DNA of 64,000 nt from the NCBI GenBank assembly GCA_021770445.1, contig JAETQY010000009.1, forward strand, positions 19,677 through 83,676. The letters run 5' to 3'. The notes beneath the pieces were generated by a model that worked only from the letters and a program-made list of their open reading frames with translations, made no database searches and was not told where the DNA came from. This document shows, in pieces, positions 58,058 to 64,000 of this stretch (the first letter of the stretch is position 1; every line of letters begins with the position of its first letter). The translations under genes were made by a program, and so were the position numbers. Origin of the DNA: Bacillota bacterium. GTDB taxonomy: Bacteria > Bacillota > Clostridia > Oscillospirales > Oscillospiraceae.

Positions 58058-58684
58058 GTGAGCAACTATGTCATATCCATTAGCCGGGAGTTCGGCAGCG
58101 GAGGGCGCCTGATCGGCAAGCGGCTGGCCGCCCGCCTGGGGATCCCCTGCTATGATCGTACCATTATCCAAAAGACCTCGGAGAAGAGCGGGCTGTCCCC
58201 GGACTTTATCGCCCGGGCGGAGGAGCGGGCCCGCAGCCGGTTCCACCTGTCCGTCGCCCCGGTGGGGGTGGGGGTACCCGCCCTGGCCCACCAGGGGGTG
58301 CCCGTGAGCCACCAGGCCTTTTTCGCCCAGGCGGAGGTGATCCGGGAGCTGGCCGACGAGGGCCCCTGCGTCATTGTGGGCCGGTGCTCCGACTATGTGC
58401 TGGGGGAGCGGCCCGAGTGCCTGAAGGTCTTTGTCCACGCCGACATGGCCAGTCGGGTGGAGCGGTGCGTGGAGGAGTACCACATCCCCTCCGACGACAT
58501 GGAGCGGCGCATTGTCCAGATGGACAAGGGCCGGGCCAACTACTATAACTACTATACCGGGCATATCTGGGGGGATATGCGCCGCTATGATCTGACTCTG
58601 AACTCCGGCATGATCGGCGTGGAGGGGGCGGTGGAGCTGATTGTGACCCTGGTAAAAGCCCGCTCCGCCCAGGACGCCCAGTAA
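58058..58684 (+). CDS. Cytidylate-kinase-like protein (AAA P-loop)
   Basis: GTG 58058 has GGAGG at 8 nt. The 208-residue protein has SREFGSGGRLIGKRLAARLG, a P-loop of the cytidylate-kinase-like family (CKL, PF13189) in which the lysine is displaced, then CYDRTII and GPCVIVGRCSDYVL. These proteins phosphorylate an unknown substrate and are frequent in Clostridia. It stands alone or starts an operon with the amidotransferase. Confidence 0.85.
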   Translation: MSNYVISISREFGSGGRLIGKRLAARLGIPCYDRTIIQKTSEKSGLSPDFIARAEERARSRFHLSVAPVGVGVPALAHQGVPVSHQAFFAQAEVIRELADEGPCVIVGRCSDYVLGERPECLKVFVHADMASRVERCVEEYHIPSDDMERRIVQMDKGRANYYNYYTGHIWGDMRRYDLTLNSGMIGVEGAVELIVTLVKARSAQDAQ

Positions 58685-58689
58685 CGGCC

Positions 58690-59373
58690 GTGGGAAGGAT
58701 CAGAATACAGGTGTCCGGCGAGCTGGGCCGGACGGACAACTACAGCGCCGCCATCCGGGGCGCCGGAGGGGACCCCACCCCCGGTTACTGCCCCGCCCCC
58801 GACCTGAGCTGCGCCGGCCTTGTGCTGTGCGGCGGCGGCGATATCGAGAGCACCCTCTACGGCCAGGAGGACCAGGGGTCCTACCCCCCCGACCAGAGCC
58901 GGGATCAGGCTGAGCTGGCCCTGTTTCAGGCGTTTTACGAGGCAGGCAAGCCCATCCTGGGCATCTGCCGGGGGATGCAGCTGATTAACGTGGCTCTGGG
59001 AGGCACCCTGATCCAGGACCTGCCGCCGGAGCAGAAGATATTCCATACATCGGTCCAGGGAGACCTGGTCCACCCGGTGTTCAGCCCGGAGGGCTCCACC
59101 CTCAACAGGCTGTATGGACCGGTATTTTCTGTGAACAGCGCCCATCACCAGGCGCTGGACCAGCTGAGCGACGGACTGGAGGCTGTGGCCTGGTCGGAGA
59201 GCGGCGTCGTCGAGGCGGTGGAGCTGCCCGGCTACCCCCTGCTGGGCGTCCAGTTTCACCCGGAGCGGATGGCCTTCGGCAAGCGCCGGCTGGACACCGT
59301 GGACGGTGCGGCCATCTTCGGGTGGCTCCTGGATGTATGCCGGGAGAGCGCCGCGTTTTCACAGCCGACCTGA
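58690..59373 (+). CDS. Class I glutamine amidotransferase, PuuD-like
   Basis: The 227-residue protein has the nucleophile in GICRGMQLINVALGG (Cys about 97), the catalytic His-Pro-Glu in GVQFHPE (about 187-193), and an oxyanion-type CGGGDIEST. The relatives hydrolyse gamma-glutamyl-GABA or similar isopeptides. It starts 5 nt after the kinase-like gene; GTG 58690 lacks a strong RBS. Confidence 0.85.
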   Translation: MGRIRIQVSGELGRTDNYSAAIRGAGGDPTPGYCPAPDLSCAGLVLCGGGDIESTLYGQEDQGSYPPDQSRDQAELALFQAFYEAGKPILGICRGMQLINVALGGTLIQDLPPEQKIFHTSVQGDLVHPVFSPEGSTLNRLYGPVFSVNSAHHQALDQLSDGLEAVAWSESGVVEAVELPGYPLLGVQFHPERMAFGKRRLDTVDGAAIFGWLLDVCRESAAFSQPT

Positions 59374-59427
59374 TTGCAGGGGCTGAAATAAGTACCGCAT
59401 GGAAATGCGCAGGAAAGGATTATCGCA

Positions 59428-60444
59428 ATGCACAAGACTGTCACCCAGCTCCTATTGGCGGGCGGGCTCTGTCTGGCCTCGCTAACCGCCGCGGGAGCGG
59501 CGGGTCCGGAGGCGATCCCGGCCCCGCCGCCGGAGGAGCTGGTGCTGGAGCTCTGGAATCCCATGGCTTTTCCCCAGGAGGAGGCGGAAGCCCTCCCCGA
59601 CACCGAAGAAAAGGTCCCGCAGCTCTCCGCCCTTTTGGCGTGGGAGGGGCTGAGCGAGGAGCAGCAGTGGGCGCTGGCCGTCCGCATGGAGCGGGAGCCC
59701 GCGCTGTTAGAGCGGCTGGAGCAGGGCGGGCTGAGTGACGCCCAACTGGTGCTGTTGGCCCTGCCCAATGCCCGGACCGACCGGCTGGACCGCTACCTGG
59801 CCTGGAGGGAGGCCCACCCGGAAGACAGCCCGGAGAACGCGGTTTTTTCCGTGAATGCGGACCGGGACCTGGCCTTCTACAGCGCTGTCTCAGAGACCGT
59901 CGACCCGGCCGGTACGGTGGTGCTGGTAAATAAACACTATGCCCTGCCCGCCAACTATGTCCCGGAGCTGGAGGCTCTGGGGTACGGGTACGGTTCCGGC
60001 TCCCTGCGGCCCGAGGCGGCCCAGGCCTTCCGGGCTATGGCGGACGCCGCCCGGGCAGAGGGCGTATCCCTGCGCAGCGTGTCCGCCTACCGCTCCTATG
60101 GCAGCCAGAAAATTACCTACAACAACTATCTGAAAAAGTACAAGCGGTCTGTGGTGGACAACTTCTCTGCCCGGCCCGGCCACTCGGAGCACCAGACCGG
60201 TCTGGCCCTGGACATCAACGTGGCCAGCAGCAAGGCCCACTTTGAGAACACCAAGGCCTTCGCCTGGCTGAAGGCCCACTGCGCCGAGTACGGCTTTATT
60301 CTCCGCTACGACAAGGGGAAGGAGGCCGTCACCGGCTACCGCTTTGAGCCCTGGCACTACCGCTATGTGGGGGTGGATATCGCCAAGGCCTGCATGGAGC
60401 AAGGGCTGTGCTACGAGGAGTATCTGGCCCTCCTGCCCGGTTGA
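59428..60444 (+). CDS. VanY-type D-alanyl-D-alanine carboxypeptidase
   Basis: The 338-residue secreted protein has a signal peptide (LLLAGGLCLASLTAAGAAG) and the M15 zinc-peptidase motifs: SAYRSYGSQ, RPGHSEHQTGLALDI (His and Asp ligands, about 249-260) and EPWHYRYVG (Glu/His, about 310-318). A region of about 120 residues with WLAWREAHPED-like helices precedes the catalytic domain. It trims stem pentapeptides in the wall. Confidence 0.9.
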   Translation: MHKTVTQLLLAGGLCLASLTAAGAAGPEAIPAPPPEELVLELWNPMAFPQEEAEALPDTEEKVPQLSALLAWEGLSEEQQWALAVRMEREPALLERLEQGGLSDAQLVLLALPNARTDRLDRYLAWREAHPEDSPENAVFSVNADRDLAFYSAVSETVDPAGTVVLVNKHYALPANYVPELEALGYGYGSGSLRPEAAQAFRAMADAARAEGVSLRSVSAYRSYGSQKITYNNYLKKYKRSVVDNFSARPGHSEHQTGLALDINVASSKAHFENTKAFAWLKAHCAEYGFILRYDKGKEAVTGYRFEPWHYRYVGVDIAKACMEQGLCYEEYLALLPG

Positions 60445-60457
60445 ATCACAACATGGA

Positions 60458-60488
60458 ACAGCCCCCGGTCTTAACGACCGGGGGCTGT
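60458..60488. terminator. Bidirectional terminator
   Basis: ACAGCCCCCGGTC and GACCGGGGGCTGT with a 5-nt loop form a 13-bp stem, followed by ATTTTATT on the plus strand. It ends both the VanY gene and the convergent regulator gene. Confidence 0.9.
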
Positions 60489-60491
60489 ATT

Positions 60492-61424
60492 TTATTCCTC
60501 CCAATACGCCTTTACAAGGAAGTAGTGGTCAAAGGGCGATTCCGTCTGCCCCTCCTTCGGCTCCAGGCTCAGGTGCAATTCCAGCAGGGTGGCGCCGTTT
60601 TCCCGGTCCACGGTGACGGGCTCCCCGACGGACGCGCTCCAGCCCATGCCGATGATCTGGCCGGACAGCTCTTCCTGCAGATCCGACACCAGCGGTCTGC
60701 CGGAAGTTGCGGTGGTTCCTCCCAGCTTGATCCTGAACCAAAGGTTGCCATCCTCCTCAAAGATCATCCGGAAGGCCATCAGCTGGCGGCGGGGGTCGGG
60801 CTGTCCGTGCTCCCGGGCGTACAAGGTCCCCAGGGACCAGCTTTTCACCAGCTCCCGCTCCGGCCCCTTGTCGTTATAGGTCTGTGACCATAGCTCCGCC
60901 TTGAACGCTATCCGCTCCATGTCGTCCGCCAAAACGACGCGGTACATACGCAAAAAGTCCCACTTATTGGGCATAGTGAGCATATCGACGATGGTGCTCT
61001 GTTCTTCCTCTAGCTCGATGGGGGTGATCACCGTCTCCCGCTGGGGCAGCAGCTCGGTGTTGTCCCGGACCCAGACATAGCCCAGGCCGGCCAGAAGGGC
61101 CAGCAGGAGCACGGCCGCGGCGATAAACCGCCCCCGCCACTTTTTAATTTTGGGCCGGAGCTGGTTTTCCCCAAAACGCAGGGAGTCCCGGACGGCCTCC
61201 TCCCCGGGTTGCTCCCCCCGTTCCCCGGCCAGCAGCTCGGTGACGGTAAGGTCCAGCGCCTCCGCCAGGGGCTCCATCAGGGGCAGGTCGGGGAAGTTCT
61301 TCCCCAGCTCCCACTTGCTCACCGCCTGGACCGACACGTAGACCTTCTCCGCCAGCTCCTTCTGGGTCAGGCCCTTTTCCTTTCTCGCCTGGGCGATCAG
61401 CGCCCCAGTTTTCATGGCGTCCAT
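60492..61424 (-). CDS. Membrane-anchored XRE regulator
   Basis: The 310-residue protein has an XRE HTH at about 5-60 (LIAQARKEKGLTQKELAEKVYVS, AVSKWELGKNFPDLPLM), a linker, one TM (about 96-114: FIAAAVLLLALLAGLGYVW) and an extracytoplasmic domain with no known family. It may sense an envelope signal. ATG 61424 follows AGGAGGCGGTGAG. Confidence 0.82.
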   Translation of the reverse strand: MDAMKTGALIAQARKEKGLTQKELAEKVYVSVQAVSKWELGKNFPDLPLMEPLAEALDLTVTELLAGERGEQPGEEAVRDSLRFGENQLRPKIKKWRGRFIAAAVLLLALLAGLGYVWVRDNTELLPQRETVITPIELEEEQSTIVDMLTMPNKWDFLRMYRVVLADDMERIAFKAELWSQTYNDKGPERELVKSWSLGTLYAREHGQPDPRRQLMAFRMIFEEDGNLWFRIKLGGTTATSGRPLVSDLQEELSGQIIGMGWSASVGEPVTVDRENGATLLELHLSLEPKEGQTESPFDHYFLVKAYWEE

Positions 61425-61517
61425 CTCACCGCCTCCTTCTGTCCCTATGATACCCAAGCCGGAGGGATTTTGCAATCAACCCCAGGTTGACCGGAAAAAA
61501 GGTTTGAGAAAACAGCA

Positions 61518-61549
61518 AAGGCGGCCCTGTTTGGACACAGGACCGCCTT
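61518..61549 (-). terminator. Terminator after the dCMP deaminase gene
   Basis: AAGGCGGCCCTGT and ACAGGACCGCCTT form a stem with one mismatch, followed on the minus strand by TGCTGTTTTC. Confidence 0.75.
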
Positions 61550-61564
61550 GTACCGTTTTCGGCG

Positions 61565-62047
61565 TTATACCTTTTCGGGCAGGGAGTCGTCCTCCCGGAT
61601 CCAGTCCTCCACGTGGACCACGGAGTACTCCGTCGGCGTGTTTCGGATGACCACCCGGTCGATGCCCGCGTTGATAATCAGGCGGCGGCACATGGAGCAG
61701 GAGGTGGAGCCAGGGATCAGCTCTCCGGTTCGGGGATCCTTACAGACCATATAGAGGGTTGCGCCCAGCACCTCACTGCGGGCGGCGGAGATAATGGCGT
61801 TGGCCTCGGCGTGGACAGAGCGGCACAGCTCATACCGCTCCCCGGAGGGGATATTCATAGCCTCTCGGGTGCAGTAGCCCAGGTCCATGCAGTTTTTTCG
61901 TCCCCGGGGGGCCCCGTTGTACCCGGTGGAGACAATCTCGTCGTGCTGGACGATGATGGCCCCGTAGCACCGGCGCAGGCAGGTGGAGCGCTCCAGCACA
62001 GTGCCGGCGATGTCCAGATAGTAGTTTTCCTTGGCAATTCGATTCAT
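61565..62047 (-). CDS. Deoxycytidylate deaminase (ComEB type)
   Basis: The 160-residue protein has the zinc signature: HAEANAI (HAE, about 79-85) and SCSMC (about 105-109). CLRRCYGAIIV and STGYNGAPRG belong to the dCMP deaminase family. It converts dCMP to dUMP for dTMP synthesis. ATG 62047 follows GGGGGGACTTCC; the longer frame upstream lacks an RBS. It is 22 nt from the end of the Na/Pi transporter gene. Confidence 0.9.
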   Translation of the reverse strand: MNRIAKENYYLDIAGTVLERSTCLRRCYGAIIVQHDEIVSTGYNGAPRGRKNCMDLGYCTREAMNIPSGERYELCRSVHAEANAIISAARSEVLGATLYMVCKDPRTGELIPGSTSCSMCRRLIINAGIDRVVIRNTPTEYSVVHVEDWIREDDSLPEKV

Positions 62048-62069
62048 GGAAGTCCCCCCTAAGATTGAC

Positions 62070-63725
62070 TTACAGCGCGGTATGCGCCTTATTGAGCTCC
62101 TGGGCGATATTGAGGACGTGGTCTCCGATCCGCTCAAAGTCGGTGAGCAGCTCGGAGTACAGGATGCAGGCCTCGTCGGAGCAGACGCCGTCCCGCATCC
62201 GGATAAGCTGGGCCCGGCGGAACTCGGCGGTCATGTCGTCGATCTTCTGCTCCAGCTGGGCCACCTGGGCCAGCCACTGGGGGCCGCCCGCCTCGCCGGA
62301 CAGCAGAGCGGACACGGCTCGCAGGGAGATGTCCCGCATCTGCCGGATTTCCTCCTGGGCGAAGGTGGAGAAAGGAATCTCCTTTTCAGCCAGCAGGCGG
62401 GTATAGCCCGCCAGGTTGTCGGCGTGGTCGCCGATGCGCTCGATATTTCCCGAGATGGCGAAGAAGGAGCTGACCACCCTGGAGCCCAGCTCGTTGGTCT
62501 CGATGGTAATGAGCCGGGATATGTAGCGGGAGATCTCCCGATTCAAAAAGTCGATGTACTGCTCCCGCTGCTCCACCCGGTCCAGGGGGGCGGTGTCCCG
62601 GGCCAGGACGGCCCCAAAGCTGGCGTTCACATTCTGCCGGGCCATTTCCAGCATCCGGTGCAGCTCGTTGCGAAGCTGTCCCACCACGATGGCGGATACG
62701 CCCAGGCCGCCGTCCTTGCCGCCGGCGGAGGGGGGGGTCAGGTAGACCAGACGCATACCCTTGTCTCCGCCGGAGACCTCCTCCGGCCGGGAGGGGTCGG
62801 GCAGGATGCGGGTGGCCAGTCCGGCCAGAGCGCTGCCGAAGGGGATCAGCAGGATGGTGGTGGCCAGGTTGAAAATCACGTGCATCACGGCGATTTGGGC
62901 CATGGGGGCGGCTACCGCGGCCTCGATCAGGGCGGTGAGGGGGGTGATCATCACCACCACGGTAAAGATCACCGTGCCGATGACGTTAAAGAGGATGTGG
63001 ACGCAGGTGGCCCGCTTGGCGTCCCGGGAGACGCCAAAGGAGGCCAGCACGGCGGTGATGCAGGTGCCAATATTCTGGCCAAACAGGATGTAGACCGAGG
63101 AGGAGAACTCCACCACGCCGGCGGCGGCCAGGGTCTGCAAAATGCCCACCGAGGCGGCGGAGGACTGGATCAGAGCAGTGAACAGGGCGCCGAAAAGGAT
63201 GCCCAGAATGGGGTTGGAGAGGGTGGCCATCAGGTGGACGAAGGCGGGGACCTCCCGCAGGGGCTCCATGGCGGCGCTCATCATGTCCATGCCGATGAAC
63301 AGGATGCCCAGGCCGGCCAGAAGCTGGCCGATGTGCTGGAGCTTGGGCTTTTTGGTAAAGACCATCAGCGCCACGCCTACAAAGGCCACCGGCGGGGCCA
63401 GCGCCCCCACGTCCAGGGCGATCAGCAAGCCGGTGGTGGTCTTGCCCACGTTGGCGCCCATGATGAGCCAGACCGCCTGGTTCAGGGTCATCATGCCCGC
63501 GTTGACAAAGCCCACCACCATGACGGTGGTGGCGGAGGAGGACTGGACGGCGGTGGTGATAACCGCGCCCACCAGGATGCCTAGGAAACGGTTGGAGGTC
63601 AGCCGCTCCAGAACGGACTTCATCTGGTTGCCCGCCGCGGCCTCCAGGCCGGAGCTCATCATTTGCATCCCGTGCAGGAACAGAGCTAGGCCACCAAAAA
63701 CGCCTAGAAGCTCCCCAAAATCCAT
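62070..63725 (-). CDS. Na/Pi cotransporter with PhoU-like tail
   Basis: The 551-residue protein has the NptA/YjbB type II cotransporter layout: two inverted repeats with TAVQSSSATTVMVVGF and TALIQSSAASVGIL (QSSS motifs), eight or more TMs, then PhoU-like helices (about 340-540) with ERIGDHADNLAGY and FERIGDHVLNIA. It moves phosphate with Na+. ATG 63725 has AAGGGG at 6 nt; ATG 63731 lies too close to it. Confidence 0.92.
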   Translation of the reverse strand: MDFGELLGVFGGLALFLHGMQMMSSGLEAAAGNQMKSVLERLTSNRFLGILVGAVITTAVQSSSATTVMVVGFVNAGMMTLNQAVWLIMGANVGKTTTGLLIALDVGALAPPVAFVGVALMVFTKKPKLQHIGQLLAGLGILFIGMDMMSAAMEPLREVPAFVHLMATLSNPILGILFGALFTALIQSSAASVGILQTLAAAGVVEFSSSVYILFGQNIGTCITAVLASFGVSRDAKRATCVHILFNVIGTVIFTVVVMITPLTALIEAAVAAPMAQIAVMHVIFNLATTILLIPFGSALAGLATRILPDPSRPEEVSGGDKGMRLVYLTPPSAGGKDGGLGVSAIVVGQLRNELHRMLEMARQNVNASFGAVLARDTAPLDRVEQREQYIDFLNREISRYISRLITIETNELGSRVVSSFFAISGNIERIGDHADNLAGYTRLLAEKEIPFSTFAQEEIRQMRDISLRAVSALLSGEAGGPQWLAQVAQLEQKIDDMTAEFRRAQLIRMRDGVCSDEACILYSELLTDFERIGDHVLNIAQELNKAHTAL

Positions 63726-63795
63726 GCGCATCCCCTTCTACGCGGTCGGCCGCGTCCCCAAGCGTTGACAAATGTCCCGAAATTTCTCCATTCTC

Positions 63796-63825
63796 ATTAT
63801 ACCCGTGTGGGCCGGGACCTGTCAA
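63796..63825 (-). promoter_or_regulatory. Na/Pi cotransporter promoter
   Basis: TTGACA (63820-63825) and TATAAT (63796-63801), minus strand, 18-bp spacer. Confidence 0.8.
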
Positions 63826-63833
63826 TATGAAAA

Positions 63834-63850
63834 AGGGCGCAGTGCGCCCT
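63834..63850. terminator. Small hairpin before the repeat
   Basis: AGGGCGCA-G-TGCGCCCT forms an 8-bp stem. It may terminate a gene from beyond the window; no clear T-run. Confidence 0.4.
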
Positions 63851-63905
63851 CACTTCCAATAAATGTATGGAAACGTCCCACATCGGGGCGTTTTCTTTGT
63901 TATAT

Positions 63906-64000
63906 GGAGGGAACTCCCTCCGTCACGGCTTCGCCGTGCCACCTCCCTCAAGGAGGGAGGCTATTTTATGCACCTCAAAGGCTCCCTCTCTGAGGGAGCT
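63906..64000. repeat. Palindromic intergenic repeat element (truncated by window edge)
   Basis: Four consecutive dyads: GAGGGA-A-CTCCCTC, CACGGC-TTC-GCCGTG, CCTCCCT-CAA-GGAGGGAGG and GCTCCCTC-TCT-GAGGGAGC. The CACGGCTTCGCCGTG unit with GGGAG flanks is a repeat type common in gut Clostridiales. Confidence 0.75.

Noticed and set aside
62031-63584. 517-codon plus-strand frame opposite the Na/Pi transporter
   Set aside because: His/Gly/Asp-rich shadow without RBS; the minus-strand product has QSSS and PhoU motifs.
1-64000. tRNA or rRNA genes
   Set aside because: No cloverleaf with a conserved GGTTCGAATCC-type arm, and no rRNA segment, was recognised; the phage uses a protein gene as attachment site.

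Overview
The window looks like a chromosome segment of a high-GC, endospore-forming Firmicute, most likely a gut Oscillospiraceae member of the Flavonifractor/Pseudoflavonifractor/Intestinimonas type. The evidence is a GC-rich genome with spoIIP, zapA, maf-mreC-mreD-PBP2, a FeoA-FeoB fusion, LuxC/LuxE-type genes and families of short palindromic intergenic repeats. The genus is an inference from gene content. No rRNA, tRNA or CRISPR array was seen.

Bases 1 to about 26,463 are the integrase side of a prophage; its tail, most head genes and other end lie to the left of the window. The leftward (minus-strand) part runs from the lysis-lysogeny switch toward packaging: small early proteins, a RecB-like exonuclease, RecT, a replication initiator with DnaC-type loader, RusA, a PAPS-reductase-like PP-loop protein, an HD hydrolase, many small Cys-rich proteins, an ASCH protein, a sigma-like late regulator, then a ParB-like / glycosyltransferase / sugar-nucleotide-dehydrogenase cassette, an MgsA/RarA-like protein, small and large terminase, and a portal protein fused to a Nudix domain that is cut by the window edge. 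The rightward part (18,998-22,024) carries a CI-like repressor, a possible PD-(D/E)XK protein and a large serine integrase. Between the integrase and the right attachment site sits a separate 11-gene leftward operon of mostly unrecognised small proteins.

A recurring 14-bp operator-like motif (TTNCYNTTYGGTAA type) lies in the spacers of two strong leftward promoters (18,882-18,910 and 26,299-26,327) and near other prophage control points (6,601; about 18,550-18,650; 26,266). This suggests that one repressor controls the lytic operon, the integrase-distal accessory operon and possibly the late cassette.

The right prophage-chromosome junction falls inside a host gene whose first 42 codons match the N-terminus of MiaB (tRNA ms2i6A methylthiotransferase). 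The prophage has therefore split miaB just at the conserved TYGC cysteine. The remnant keeps its promoter and is followed at once by a prophage terminator.

Host genes from 26,722 on are: spoIIP; a P2A-type Ca2+ ATPase; zapA and a U32 peptidase; a luxE-luxC pair without luciferase; dut; a DUF2262 gene; a small divergent XRE/DUF6809 pair; maf-mreC-mreD-PBP2 (cell shape and elongation); an Mrp-type Fe-S/ATPase protein; an SGNH lipoprotein; feoAB with an SdpI-like gene and a HAD phosphatase; a PadR operon with two membrane proteins; an alpha-glucan module (glgP, malQ, lacI, malG, malF, malE) with a LacI-type operator; a cytidylate-kinase-like gene, a class I glutamine amidotransferase, a VanY-type carboxypeptidase, a membrane-anchored XRE regulator, dCMP deaminase and a Na/Pi cotransporter with a PhoU-like tail. 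Palindromic repeats occur at 47.5, 56.3 and 63.9 kb.
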